From contig NZ_CP110136.1 of the NCBI RefSeq assembly GCF_025979705.1, forward strand, positions 620,001 to 684,000: DNA of 64,000 nucleotides, read 5' to 3'. The position numbers and the translations under genes were made by a program. Under the pieces are notes generated by a model. The model searched no databases and was not told the DNA's origin. It saw only the letters and a list, made by a program, of their open reading frames with translations. This DNA is from Hymenobacter sp. YIM 151858-1. Its GTDB lineage: Bacteria > Bacteroidota > Bacteroidia > Cytophagales > Hymenobacteraceae. How positions within the stretch are numbered: position 1 is the stretch's first letter; each line of letters opens with the position of its first letter. Below are positions 1 to 9,087 of this stretch, in pieces.

Positions 1-2376
1 CAGGTACTTCTCGGAGGTGCGCTGGCGCAAGGGGTGGTGCAGCGCACCTAGGGCCGAAAGCACCCACGCTTCCTTTTCGCGGTTGTGCTCGTCGCGCAGC
101 GAGGCGAAAAACGCGTCGCGGGTGGCCACGTCGGGCGAGAGGGCGGGCATCAAAAACTGCAGGCGCTTTTGGCGGTCGGGGTTTTTGATGCGGGCCAGTT
201 GCTTGGTCAGAATCTGTGGATCGGCAGCGTAGTCGCGCACGGCCAGCGCCTGCGCCAGCGAGGTGTAATCGTCTTCGGTAAGCGTAACGCCAGTAGGGGC
301 CTGCTGCTTGTCCCAAACCTGGTACAGGCGCTGCTGGGCAGCGGGTGTGAGGGCAACCGATTGGTAGCTCTTGAACAGCAGCTTGCGGATGTTGGCCGAC
401 GAGTTTTGCGACATGGTACGCCACAAGTCAGCTTCGAGCGCCGGGGCAAGTGCAGAGCGTTCTTCAGGCTTCAGCAGCTTCCAGTAGATGTCGGAAAGCT
501 GGCCGGTGAGCAGCTTCAGGTTCAGCTCTTCGATTTCGAGGGGAAGCTGTTGGCGGTACAGGTCGAGGAGCTGACGCGGGGGCAGCACCCGGCCGTTGAG
601 CATGTTCTCGTAAAGGCTGATGTAGGCCGCGGCCCGCGCCACCGGGTTCGGCAGTTTGCCTAGGTTGGGCAGCAGCTGCTTATCGATGGGGAACACCCCG
701 TAACCTAGGCCCGAGGAGTTGAACAAGACAAACGCCGGAGCTGGTTGGCCAGCCGCTTCCGCCAACTGCACCTGCCGCTCGTTCATGTTTACGGTCAGCT
801 CCTTGCTGGTGCCGTTGGGGTATACCAGCAGCACCTCGAACACCTGCGGCCACAGGCGGTCGGAGTTGTCTTCGGCGCGCTGCGTGAGTTCGAGCTGGCT
901 GATTTTGCCGCCTTGGGTTTGCAGCTTGTAATCAATGACGGGGCGGCCAGGCTGGTTTACCCACACCTGGTTCCAGGCCTGCAAATCGGCGGGCGTGCGG
1001 CGGTCGAGGATGCTGATGAGGTCGGGCCAGGTGGCGTTGCCGTGGGCGTAGGTGCGCAAGTATTCCTGCAAGCCCTGCCGGAAAGCTTCTTCGCCCATCA
1101 GCCGCTCGAGCTGCCGCATCATAATGGGCGCCTTGTGGTAGATGATGTTGCCGTAGAGCGAGCCGGCATCCTGCAGGTTGTTGAGCTCCTGCCGAATGGG
1201 GTTGGCGCCCTGGGTGCGGTCGATGCCGTACGCGGCCGGGAAGTGGTCGGTCACGAACTTGAGGTCGTAGTTGGAGCCCTCTACGGCCACCTGCGTGATT
1301 TTATCGGCCATGAAGTTGGCAAACACCTCCTTCATCCACACGTCGTTAAACCACTGCATCGTCACCAGGTCGCCAAACCACATGTGGGCGGTTTCGTGGG
1401 CGATGAGCGAGGAGCGGGCAATCTTCTGATCCTGCGTGGCGCCTTCGTCGAGGAACAGCGTGGAGGCTTTGTAGTCAATGGCGCCCACGTGCTCCATGCC
1501 GCCGTACTGAAAGTCGGGAATGGCCGCGAAATCGAACTTGCGGAAGGGGTACGGAATGCCCGTGTACGCCTCCATGAACTTCAGCGCATCGGCATGAATC
1601 TGGAAGATCGGGCCTAGGCTAAGCTGCAGTTTGCTGGGGTCGGTTTCGCGGTGCAACAGCTGCATGGTGCGCCCACCCGCCTCGCGCGACAACCGCGTGA
1701 ACTTGCCCGCCACAAACGAGAACAAGTAGGTGCTGATGGTGTCGGAAGGGGCGAAGCGGTAGGTTTTGGTACCGGCCGTGGTTGTGGAATCCTGCACCGG
1801 TCCGTTGGCCAAGGCTTGCCAACCCTGCGGCACCGTAAGCTGCAGCTGAAAGCTGGCCTTCAGGTTGGGCTGATCGAACACCGGGAACACCGTGCGGGCG
1901 CGGTCGGGCACCAGCAAGGTGTAGAGGAAATCGTCGGAGCGGTTCAGCGACAAATCACCGGCTACAAACTCAATCTGCACGGTATTCGGGCCGCGCTTGA
2001 GCGCGCTGGCCGGCAGCACCAGGTGCTCGTCGCGGTGGTCGATGGCAACCTCTTTGCCGTTCACCACCACGCGCTTGAGGTGGTCAGTTTTCTCCTTAAA
2101 GTCGAGCTGCACGGGCTGGCTGGCGTCCTTAAGGTTAAACGACACCACCTCCGACGCAACCACCGGCTCGGCTTTGCGCTCGGGTACGCTTAGCTGCAGT
2201 TGGTACCCTAGGTTGCTGATGAGCTGTTTGCGTTGCTCAGCTAGCTGCAGCGAAACGCCCTTCTCCACGGGCACAGTCGTAGCGGTGGTTGGCGCCATGT
2301 TTTTTTGGCAGGCAGTAGCAAGCAAGGCAAGCATAAACCAGCTTGCCTGTTCATATTTACTGAAACGTATGTTCAT
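1..2376 (-). CDS. M1 family metallo-aminopeptidase, lipoprotein (C-terminus cut by window edge)
   Basis: A zinc aminopeptidase that removes N-terminal residues from peptides, probably anchored at the cell envelope. The frame is open from the ATG at 2376 to base 1, so 792 residues are visible and the C-terminus is missing. The N-terminus has a signal peptide ending in a lipobox (LLATAC). The M1 substrate-binding motif appears as GGMEH near residues 292-296. The zinc site is HETAH at 327-331, with the third ligand Glu350, which fits the HExxH-x18-E rule exactly. This ATG was chosen because it gives the lipoprotein signal; the CAT near 2297 lies after the lipobox. The gene stands alone, divergent from the small gene at 2657. 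The family assignment is secure; the exact substrate is not. Confidence 0.95.
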   Translation of the reverse strand, partial: MNIRFSKYEQASWFMLALLATACQKNMAPTTATTVPVEKGVSLQLAEQRKQLISNLGYQLQLSVPERKAEPVVASEVVSFNLKDASQPVQLDFKEKTDHLKRVVVNGKEVAIDHRDEHLVLPASALKRGPNTVQIEFVAGDLSLNRSDDFLYTLLVPDRARTVFPVFDQPNLKASFQLQLTVPQGWQALANGPVQDSTTTAGTKTYRFAPSDTISTYLFSFVAGKFTRLSREAGGRTMQLLHRETDPSKLQLSLGPIFQIHADALKFMEAYTGIPYPFRKFDFAAIPDFQYGGMEHVGAIDYKASTLFLDEGATQDQKIARSSLIAHETAHMWFGDLVTMQWFNDVWMKEVFANFMADKITQVAVEGSNYDLKFVTDHFPAAYGIDRTQGANPIRQELNNLQDAGSLYGNIIYHKAPIMMRQLERLMGEEAFRQGLQEYLRTYAHGNATWPDLISILDRRTPADLQAWNQVWVNQPGRPVIDYKLQTQGGKISQLELTQRAEDNSDRLWPQVFEVLLVYPNGTSKELTVNMNERQVQLAEAAGQPAPAFVLFNSSGLGYGVFPIDKQLLPNLGKLPNPVARAAAYISLYENMLNGRVLPPRQLLDLYRQQLPLEIEELNLKLLTGQLSDIYWKLLKPEERSALAPALEADLWRTMSQNSSANIRKLLFKSYQSVALTPAAQQRLYQVWDKQQAPTGVTLTEDDYTSLAQALAVRDYAADPQILTKQLARIKNPDRQKRLQFLMPALSPDVATRDAFFASLRDEHNREKEAWVLSALGALHHPLRQRTSEKYL

Positions 2377-2656
2377 CGGGCCAGATCAGTACCTAGGGAA
2401 GTAGTAAAAGTAGAAACACTAGGTCAGTGCTGGCGCTGCAACGTTTTGATTAATGCATAAAGGTTATTGTATTGTCGACAAGAACAGTGCAACAGGAAGA
2501 GCACAAGTTTCTAAATGCGTTTTAGAGAACGATGGCGTTAGTTGGCGACTTAACAACCGGCGATATCGGCGTGGCTGTTAAATAGAGCAGAAGCAAATTC
2601 CACAGCTGATACAATAAGTAGAATTGTAAGTAGCTTATCTGCCAACGACGCAGCCA

Positions 2657-2989
2657 ATGAAGACAACGGTAGCAAATGGGAAAAATAGGAACAAACCCAA
2701 CGCTATGGGGATACTGATTTTGATAACAACAGGAATGACGATCGGCGTGATGTGTTATAACAGTTGGTCTAATACACGTTTTATTGAGGAGAATGGATTG
2801 TACACTAATGGCATCATAAAGGATGTAAGGTATTTGAAGAGCGAATACACACATCGTATTCATTTTACATATAGTGGAAAAATGTACGAGTCCAGCGGTA
2901 CATCTCAACAAAAGCATGTTCAAGGAGACACTATCCGCATTCGATTCAACCAAAACAACCCTGCGAAAGACGTAGTAATCATCGATTGA
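2657..2989 (+). CDS. Small membrane-anchored hypothetical protein (DUF3592-like)
   Basis: A 110-residue protein of unknown role. It has a basic N-terminus, one membrane segment (about residues 17-34, GILILITTGMTIGVM), then a small beta-rich domain with a pattern resembling DUF3592: a G-x-I-x-x-V strand, a short aromatic strand (HFTYSGK) and a final V-x-V-x-x-D region (RIRFNQ, KDVVIID). Its base composition is much richer in A+T than its neighbours, and codon use differs accordingly (AAT, ATA and TAT are common), which suggests recent acquisition. It starts at ATG 2657; an ATG in a better context was not seen. No operon partner is apparent. Confidence 0.65.
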   Translation: MKTTVANGKNRNKPNAMGILILITTGMTIGVMCYNSWSNTRFIEENGLYTNGIIKDVRYLKSEYTHRIHFTYSGKMYESSGTSQQKHVQGDTIRIRFNQNNPAKDVVIID

Positions 2990-3101
2990 ATTGTTTAGGG
3001 TAGCGGCTAAAGCCAGATGGAGGAGAATAGGATGAAACAAGCAGGCTGATAATACAAGCTGCGCTGGCAAGGGTAGGGAGTAACTTGCCTATGTTAGGCC
3101 A

Positions 3102-3845
3102 ATGAATGAATACACCCCACCAAAGCCGCGAATGCAACCCGCCGTGCAGCTGTACCCGCTGGGCGATGCGGCCGTGGTGGTGGAGTTCGGCAACAGCATC
3201 AGCCCGGTCACGCACGAAACCGTGCAGGCATTTTGCCAGCTGCTCGAACAACAGCCGTTCGCTGGCTTGGTGGAGTATGTGCCGGCCTTCACCACCGTAA
3301 CCGTGTATTACGACCCGTGGCTGCTCCGCCAGCAAGCTGCCACGCCCTACGACGCCGTGCTACAGCAACTCGAGCAGCTACTGCGCAGCGCCAATACCAC
3401 CGCAGCACCGCCCGCCCACCGGCTAGTTGAAATACCCGTGTGCTACGGCGGCCAGCACGGCCCCGACCTAGGCTGGCTGGCCGATTACAAGCACCTTGCG
3501 CCCGAGCAAGTGGTGGCCCTACACGCAGCCCCCGAATATCTGGTGTATATGATTGGGTTTGCGCCCGGTTTCCCGTACCTGGGCGGGCTAGATGAGCAAC
3601 TAACCGCCCCGCGTAAAGAGCAGCCGCGCCCCCTGGTGCCAGCCGGCACGGTAGGCATTGCCGGTAAGCAAACGGGCGTGTACCCGCTGGCCACGCCCGG
3701 CGGCTGGCAGCTGATTGGCCGCACGCCCTTGCGCTTGTTTCGCCCCGAAGCCGAGGTGCCCAGCCTGCTGCAAGCCGGCGACCGGGTGCGGTTCGTGCCC
3801 ATTTCCGATAGCGAGTACCAGCGCCTGCAACAGCATGAGCTTTAG
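3102..3845 (+). CDS. pxpB: 5-oxoprolinase subunit PxpB (KipI family)
   Basis: One half of the biotin-independent, ATP-dependent 5-oxoprolinase PxpABC, which opens 5-oxo-L-proline to glutamate in the cytoplasm. The 247 residues fit the allophanate-hydrolase-subunit-1/KipI family. The N-terminal part contains LGDAAVVVEFG, and the C-terminal cyclophilin-like part contains the family signatures IGFAPGFPYLGGL and AGTVGIAGKQTGVYP (about residues 150-205). It opens a four-gene operon and overlaps pxpC by 11 bases. The start is uncertain: ATG 3102 gives an N-terminal extension, and a second in-frame ATG at 3132 (MQPAVQL) would match typical family length better. Confidence 0.93.
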   Translation: MNEYTPPKPRMQPAVQLYPLGDAAVVVEFGNSISPVTHETVQAFCQLLEQQPFAGLVEYVPAFTTVTVYYDPWLLRQQAATPYDAVLQQLEQLLRSANTTAAPPAHRLVEIPVCYGGQHGPDLGWLADYKHLAPEQVVALHAAPEYLVYMIGFAPGFPYLGGLDEQLTAPRKEQPRPLVPAGTVGIAGKQTGVYPLATPGGWQLIGRTPLRLFRPEAEVPSLLQAGDRVRFVPISDSEYQRLQQHEL

Positions 3846-4851
3846 CATCATCAGCCCCGGCCTGCTCACCACCGTGCAAGACCTAGGCCGCGTGGGGTAC
3901 CAAAAGCAAGGCATCATCGTGAGCGGCGCCATGGATGCCACGGCCCTGCGCCTCGCCAACCTGCTGGTGGGCAACCCCGAGAACACCGCCGGGCTGGAGC
4001 TAACCCTGCTCGGCCCCAAAATCCGCTTCGAAGCCGACCACCTCCTTGCCCTCACCGGCGCCGACCTTTCGCCCGCAATCGATGGTGAGCCGGTGCGCAT
4101 GTGGCGGCCCATGCTGGTGCGCACCGGAGCGGTGTTGTCGTTCGGGGCACCTAGGGCGGGGAGCAGGGCGTACTTGGCCGTAGCCGGCGGGCTGACGCTG
4201 CCATCAGTGTTGGGAAGCCTTTCCACTTACCTGCGCGCTGGCTTGGGAGGGCTGCAGGGCAGGGCCTTGCGCAAAGGCGATGTGGTGCCTTGCGCCGAGC
4301 CAACGCCCAATACTGCGGCACTGATGCAGACCCTGGCAAGCAGTGCAGAAGCCCTAGGTCGGCGGTGGGCTGAAGCTAGCTGGGCACCCGATGCAACCTT
4401 GCTGCCTAGGTACGAAAGCAGCATCGAGGTACGCGTTACCACAGGCCCTGAGTACCACTTGTTTTCGGCTGAAAGCCAGGAAAATTTGTGGGCAGAAGAG
4501 TACAGCCTCAGCACCGAATCGGACCGCATGGGCTACCGCTTGCTTGGCCCGGGGCTGGCGCTGGAGCAAGCGCAGGAGCTGCTGTCGAGCGCCGTTACGT
4601 TTGCTACGGTGCAGGTACCGGCGGGCGGCTTGCCCATTGTGCTCATGGCCGATCATCAGACCGCCGGCGGCTACCCGCGCATTGTGCAGGTAATCACGGC
4701 CGATTTCTCGCGCTTGGCGCAGCTACCCCTAGGTGGTAAAATCCGCTTCCGGGAGGTTACCTTGGCCGAAGCGCAGCAGCTCTACCTGCAGCACGAACGA
4801 CAACTACGTGCCCTGCGCGAGGGCATCCAACTGAAATTGCAGCATACATGA
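3835..4851 (+). CDS. pxpC: 5-oxoprolinase subunit PxpC (KipA family)
   Basis: The partner of PxpB in the 5-oxoprolinase complex, a member of the biotin-dependent-carboxyltransferase-like KipA family, 338 residues. Family signatures are [13 protein letters not shown] at the start, [13 protein letters not shown] near residue 30, and later SDRMGYRL and [18 protein letters not shown]. The ATG at 3835 was chosen because the conserved [13 protein letters not shown] starts there; the frame is open further upstream but that extension has no family match. The start lies inside the end of pxpB, and the stop overlaps the pxpA start in an ATGA arrangement, indicating coupled translation. Confidence 0.94.
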   Translation: MSFSIISPGLLTTVQDLGRVGYQKQGIIVSGAMDATALRLANLLVGNPENTAGLELTLLGPKIRFEADHLLALTGADLSPAIDGEPVRMWRPMLVRTGAVLSFGAPRAGSRAYLAVAGGLTLPSVLGSLSTYLRAGLGGLQGRALRKGDVVPCAEPTPNTAALMQTLASSAEALGRRWAEASWAPDATLLPRYESSIEVRVTTGPEYHLFSAESQENLWAEEYSLSTESDRMGYRLLGPGLALEQAQELLSSAVTFATVQVPAGGLPIVLMADHQTAGGYPRIVQVITADFSRLAQLPLGGKIRFREVTLAEAQQLYLQHERQLRALREGIQLKLQHT

Positions 4852-5630
4852 GCGCAAGCTTTACCGTTGATCTTAACTGCGACCTAGGCGAAAGCTTCGG
4901 GGCCTATCACCTCGGCGCCGACGAAGCCATTCTGCCCCACGTTACATCGGCCAACATTGCCTGCGGTTTTCATGCCGGCGACCCCGCCGTGATGAAGCGC
5001 ACCGTGCGCCTTGCCCTGCAGCACAATGTAGCCATCGGCGCCCACCCCGGCCTGCCCGACCTGGTAGGTTTCGGCCGCCGCGAAATGGCCATTTCGCACG
5101 AGGAAGCACACGACATGGTTGTCTACCAATTGGGCGCGCTCGAGGCGTTTGTGCGGGCCGAAGGCGGCCGCATGCACCACCTCAAACCCCACGGCGCGCT
5201 TTACAACATGGCCGCCGTAAACGCCGCCCTCGCCGAGGCCATTGCCGAAGCCCTGTACCGCGTAAACCCCGAGCTGGTGCTCTACGGCCTGGCCGGCAGC
5301 GAGCTGATTAAAGCCGGCGCCAAGCTGGGCCTACGCACCGCCAACGAGGTGTTTGCCGACCGCACCTACCAGCAAAACGGCACCCTCACGCCCCGCCGCC
5401 AACCCGATGCGCTCATCACCGATTCGCAACTGGCCATACGGCAAGTAGTACGCATGGTGAAGGAGGGCAAAGTGCGCGCCCAGCAAGGCATGGATGTGGC
5501 CATGCAAGCCGATACCGTGTGCATTCACGGCGACGGTGCGCACGCCGTGGAGTTTGCGCAGCAAATCAGGCAGGTGCTACAGCACGAGGGCGTACAAGTG
5601 CAGGCCCCGCAGCCCCGCGCCACCGCATGA
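4848..5630 (+). CDS. pxpA: 5-oxoprolinase subunit PxpA (LamB/YcsF family)
   Basis: The third subunit of the PxpABC 5-oxoprolinase, 260 residues, close to the usual family length of about 250. LamB/YcsF signatures are [11 protein letters not shown] at residues 7-17, [28 protein letters not shown], and [15 protein letters not shown] overlaps join it to pxpC upstream and to the transporter downstream. The gene order matches the known genome association of ycsF, kipI and kipA homologues, and supports recycling of 5-oxoproline, which arises from glutamine and glutathione damage. Confidence 0.96.
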   Translation: MSASFTVDLNCDLGESFGAYHLGADEAILPHVTSANIACGFHAGDPAVMKRTVRLALQHNVAIGAHPGLPDLVGFGRREMAISHEEAHDMVVYQLGALEAFVRAEGGRMHHLKPHGALYNMAAVNAALAEAIAEALYRVNPELVLYGLAGSELIKAGAKLGLRTANEVFADRTYQQNGTLTPRRQPDALITDSQLAIRQVVRMVKEGKVRAQQGMDVAMQADTVCIHGDGAHAVEFAQQIRQVLQHEGVQVQAPQPRATA

Positions 5631-6811
5631 AGCAGCGGCACAACTGGGGCGTGCTGCTGGGCGCCGCCTTTCTGATGGCTACTTCGGCGGTAGGCCCGGG
5701 CTTTCTCACGCAAACCACCGTGTTCACCGAGTCGCTGGGCGCCAGCTTCGGCTTTGTTATCCTCACGTCCATCCTCATCGACCTAGGTGTGCAGCTGAAT
5801 ATCTGGCGCGTAATTGCCGTGGCCGAGCGGCGCGCGCAGGACATTGCCAACGCCGTGCTGCCGGGCCTGGGAGCGTTCATTTCGGTGCTGATTGTGCTCG
5901 GCGGCCTGGCCTTCAACATCGGCAACGTGGCGGGGGCGGGCCTGGGCCTGCAGGTGCTTACGGGCATGTCGGCCGAACTAGGGGCGGCTATTTCGGCGGC
6001 GCTGGCAATCGGGGTTTTTCTGGTGAAGGAAGCCGGCCGGGCCATGGACCGCTTCGCGCAACTCATGGGCTTGCTGATGATCCTGGTTATCATCTATGTA
6101 GCAGTTACCTCAGCCCCGCCCGTTGCCCAAGCGGCGTTGCGCACGGTAGCACCTAGCAAGATCGATCTGATGGCCATTGTAACGCTGGTGGGCGGCACCG
6201 TGGGCGGCTACATCACCTTTGCTGGTGGCCACCGCCTGCTCGATGCAGGCATAAAGGGGCAAGGCGCGCTGCCGCAGGTTACTTCCAGTGCGGTGTCGGG
6301 CATCACGGTGGCATCGGTTATCCGGGTGCTGCTGTTTTTGGCTTCCCTGGGTGTTGTCAGCAAGGGGCTGGCGCTGGATGCCGCCAACCCGCCGGCCTCG
6401 GTGTTTCGGCTGGCGGCCGGCAACCTGGGGTACAAGCTGTTCGGGGTGGTGATGTTTGCGGCCGCCATTACCTCGGTCATCGGCTCGGCTTATACCTCGG
6501 TGTCGTTTCTGAAGTCCTTTCACGCCAGCATCGGCCGCCACGAAAACCGCGTCATCATGGGGTTTATTCTGCTCTCCACGGTGGTGTTCGTGCTCGTGGG
6601 CAAACCCGTGAAGCTGCTGGTGCTGGCCGGGGCCGTCAACGGGTTTATTCTGCCCATCACGCTGGCTACCATTCTGGTAGCGGCTCACCGCCGCAACGTG
6701 GTAGGGGCGTACCGGCATCCGTGGTGGCTGACGCTCTGCGGGGTGCTCGTGGTGCTGGTAATGGCCTGGATGAGCGCGAGCGTGTTTGTTGAGCAGGTGC
6801 GCAGCTTGTAG
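5627..6811 (+). CDS. NRAMP family transporter (YcsG-like) linked to 5-oxoprolinase genes
   Basis: A 394-residue membrane protein with about 10-11 hydrophobic segments. The N-terminus has [20 protein letters not shown], an NRAMP TM1-like helix in which the canonical metal-binding DPGN of true Mn/Fe transporters reads GPGF, so metal transport is doubtful. The ATG at 5627 overlaps the pxpA stop (ATGA), which shows that it belongs to the operon. Bacillus subtilis YcsG, also next to pxpA homologues, is in the same subfamily. The position suggests uptake of 5-oxoproline or a related compound, or an ion cotransporter; this is inference from linkage. Confidence 0.85.
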   Translation: MKQRHNWGVLLGAAFLMATSAVGPGFLTQTTVFTESLGASFGFVILTSILIDLGVQLNIWRVIAVAERRAQDIANAVLPGLGAFISVLIVLGGLAFNIGNVAGAGLGLQVLTGMSAELGAAISAALAIGVFLVKEAGRAMDRFAQLMGLLMILVIIYVAVTSAPPVAQAALRTVAPSKIDLMAIVTLVGGTVGGYITFAGGHRLLDAGIKGQGALPQVTSSAVSGITVASVIRVLLFLASLGVVSKGLALDAANPPASVFRLAAGNLGYKLFGVVMFAAAITSVIGSAYTSVSFLKSFHASIGRHENRVIMGFILLSTVVFVLVGKPVKLLVLAGAVNGFILPITLATILVAAHRRNVVGAYRHPWWLTLCGVLVVLVMAWMSASVFVEQVRSL

Positions 6812-6898
6812 CCGCCGAAACCAGGCAGCGCAGGTTTTTGCGGGCGTGGGTGTAATCTTTTGGGCCGAGCGGCGACTAATAAGCCAAACCACACCGCT

Positions 6899-7399
6899 AT
6901 GCCGCTGGTAGCCCCGCCCGATTTCGTCGAAACCTTAGCCCAGTACCGGCCCATGCTTTGGCGTGTGTGCCGCCTGTACTGCCCGGCTTCGCCCGACGAC
7001 CAGCGCGACTTGTACCAAGAGGTGGTGCTGCAGCTGTGGCAGGCCTGGCCCCAGTACCAGGGACGCGCCAAGCTCAGCACCTGGCTCTACCGCATTGCGC
7101 TCAACGTGGCCATTTCGGCTTTGCGCCGAGAGCGGCGTCGCCCCGCCGCCAGTGGGCTCGACACCGCTGCCCAGGAACTGCCCGCTCCCAACGCTGCCGG
7201 CCCCGATGCCGACGAGCTGGAACAACTCTACGCCGCCATCGAGCGGCTTTCCGATGTCGACAAAGCCCTGGTGCTGCTGCGCCTCGAAGAGCGGCCCGAC
7301 GACGAAATAGCCGACATCCTGGGCATCACCGTGAACAACGTGCGCGTGAAAATGCACCGCGCCCTGCAACGCCTCCGTCAACTATTACCCCCGCACTAA
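6899..7399 (+). CDS. ECF-type RNA polymerase sigma factor
   Basis: A sigma-70 family regulator of 166 residues. Region 2 covers about residues 12-75 (RDLYQEVVLQLWQAW, STWLYRIALNVA) and region 4 covers about 110-160, with the helix-turn-helix DDEIADILGITVNNVRVKMHRALQRLR. The ATG at 6899 was chosen over an in-frame TTG at 6860 because family similarity begins there. It is followed after two bases by a membrane protein that could act as its anti-sigma partner, so the pair is probably one transcript. Target promoters cannot be read from the window. Confidence 0.93.
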   Translation: MPLVAPPDFVETLAQYRPMLWRVCRLYCPASPDDQRDLYQEVVLQLWQAWPQYQGRAKLSTWLYRIALNVAISALRRERRRPAASGLDTAAQELPAPNAAGPDADELEQLYAAIERLSDVDKALVLLRLEERPDDEIADILGITVNNVRVKMHRALQRLRQLLPPH

Positions 7400-7401
7400 C
7401 C

Positions 7402-8007
7402 ATGGACCTAGACCGCCTCAGCCGCAACTGGCAGCAACAGCACGTAGCTGCCCCAAACGCCGCCGTTCCGGCTGCTGCCCCCAGCAGTGCACTTAGCTTT
7501 CCGGTGGCACAAATGCAGCGCAACGCCTGGGCCGAGCTAATCGGTGCGGTGCTGTTCGGCGTGCCCATTATGCTTTGGGTATTCTCGCTCAGTTGGCGCT
7601 ATGCCGCCTGGGCGGGTGGCTTGCTGGCTGGGCTGCAGCTGGTTACGGTGCTCTATCATTACCGGCAGCTGGCCTTGCTCCGCGGCATGCGCCAGCCGCT
7701 TGGCGCGCTGCGCCAGGTGCTGCCACCGCACATTGCCCAGCTACGCCAACTGCTGCGGCTGAATTACCAGCTGAGCATGTGGCTTACGGCGATGGTAGCG
7801 GTAGTAGTGTTGGCCGGCATGGTGCACTATGTGCTGCCTACGCTGCCCCCTGAAATTCAACCTAGGGTTTGGATTTGGTTGGTTCTGACAATTATGGTTA
7901 GCCTGCTGATGGTACACCTGTGCCTGCGCTGGCACTACAAGCACTCGTACGGCCAGCACCTGGCGCGCCTCGAAAGCACCCTGCACGACCTGAACGCAGA
8001 AGCCTAA
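7402..8007 (+). CDS. Membrane protein, putative anti-sigma partner
   Basis: A 201-residue protein with a cytoplasmic-looking N-terminus of about 45 residues and four hydrophobic segments: two at roughly 55-85 and two at about 130-150 and 155-175. It starts two bases after the sigma factor stop. The N-terminal stretch (LDRLSRNWQQQH) resembles the start of short membrane anti-sigma-like proteins that sit beside ECF sigma factors in Bacteroidota, but no zinc-binding HxxxCxxC motif is present. The role as anti-sigma factor is inferred from position only. Confidence 0.8.
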   Translation: MDLDRLSRNWQQQHVAAPNAAVPAAAPSSALSFPVAQMQRNAWAELIGAVLFGVPIMLWVFSLSWRYAAWAGGLLAGLQLVTVLYHYRQLALLRGMRQPLGALRQVLPPHIAQLRQLLRLNYQLSMWLTAMVAVVVLAGMVHYVLPTLPPEIQPRVWIWLVLTIMVSLLMVHLCLRWHYKHSYGQHLARLESTLHDLNAEA

Positions 8008-8035
8008 GGGCCGCACAGGTTTCGGGCAACCGCCT

Positions 8036-9007
8036 TTACCAGAACCGGTTGGTGCACACGGCCTGCGCTTTTTTCTTGATCCGAAGCCCAAGCAATATCT
8101 CGTGGCTGCCGCCGTGGTAGCCCGCCAGCTCCGAGAGGCCGGCATCGTAGGAGTATCCTAGGGTGAACTGCTCGTAGCTGAGGCCCGCCATGGCCACCAC
8201 CGAGTCGAAGGCGCGCCACGATACGCCGGCCCACAGCAAATCCTGGTACTTCACCTTGGCGTTCAGGTCGATGGACAGCGGCGAGGGGTTCACGGCCTTC
8301 AGCAGCACCGAGGGCACAAACGACCAATCCCGGCTGAGCGGCACGCGCACGCCGCCCGTCAGAAAGTAGTGGCGCTTGAGCACGTTGCCCGGCGCGCCCG
8401 ACTCCAGCTGGTTGGGGCCGTAGGCAAAGTTGAGGCGGTTGCCCAGCAGCTGCGCCCCCGACACGCCCACGTAGAAGCGCGAGCTATACACCCACAGGCC
8501 CACGTTGGCATCGGGCACCCGCGAGGCGGCGCTGGGCGCCACGGTAGTGGGGTCGAAGAACTGCAGCTGCGAGCCATCGACGGCAAATTGCTGCAGGCCC
8601 ACCGTGGCACCCAGGGCCGCGCGCAAATCGGGCCGCAGCACCAGGTTATAAGCGTAGGAGGCATAAAAGCCCGAGCGGCTGGTGGGCCCGGTTACGTCGC
8701 GGTACATAATGCCGCCGATGGCATGAAACGGCCGGCGCCGGTCGCGGAGGGTGCGCTTGCTGGTGCTGCGCCATTTGCCCAGCGAGGAGTTGGCCGTGAG
8801 GTAGTACGTTTTGGGCGAGCCCTCCAGGCCGGCCCACTGCGTGCGGTGGCTGGCTTTCACGTCGATGTAGTCCTCCACGCCCGTGGCGCCGGGGTTCAGC
8901 AGGTAGCTGTTCTGCATGTATTGGCTGTACTGCGCTTGCTGTTGAGCCCAGGCCGGCGCGGCGGCCAGCAGCAGCGGAAGCAGCAGTAGGGGTAAAGCTC
9001 TTTTCAT
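8036..9007 (-). CDS. Type IX secretion system membrane protein PorP/SprF family
   Basis: An outer-membrane beta-barrel protein of 323 residues that helps deliver a partner adhesin to the cell surface through the type IX secretion system. It has a clear signal peptide (cleavage after AWAQ at about residue 22) followed by the family hallmark QYSQYMQNSYLLNPGATG. The rest is alternating strands ending in the typical LGLRIKK. It lies 80 bases downstream of, and on the same strand as, the giant adhesin gene, the usual sprB-sprF type arrangement. Start is ATG at 9007. Confidence 0.95.
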   Translation of the reverse strand: MKRALPLLLLPLLLAAAPAWAQQQAQYSQYMQNSYLLNPGATGVEDYIDVKASHRTQWAGLEGSPKTYYLTANSSLGKWRSTSKRTLRDRRRPFHAIGGIMYRDVTGPTSRSGFYASYAYNLVLRPDLRAALGATVGLQQFAVDGSQLQFFDPTTVAPSAASRVPDANVGLWVYSSRFYVGVSGAQLLGNRLNFAYGPNQLESGAPGNVLKRHYFLTGGVRVPLSRDWSFVPSVLLKAVNPSPLSIDLNAKVKYQDLLWAGVSWRAFDSVVAMAGLSYEQFTLGYSYDAGLSELAGYHGGSHEILLGLRIKKKAQAVCTNRFW

Positions 9008-9087
9008 AACCGTACGGGGGGCTTAAAGCCAGTCCAGAAAACAGGTGCTGCTGCCGCGCCGCCACCGGCCCGGCAGCACCTAGGGGG

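Noticed and set aside
2522-3070. A 182-codon minus-strand frame opposite the small low-GC gene
   Set aside because: It overlaps the better-supported plus-strand gene; it has a Cys/Leu-rich, non-domain-like translation and no upstream partner.
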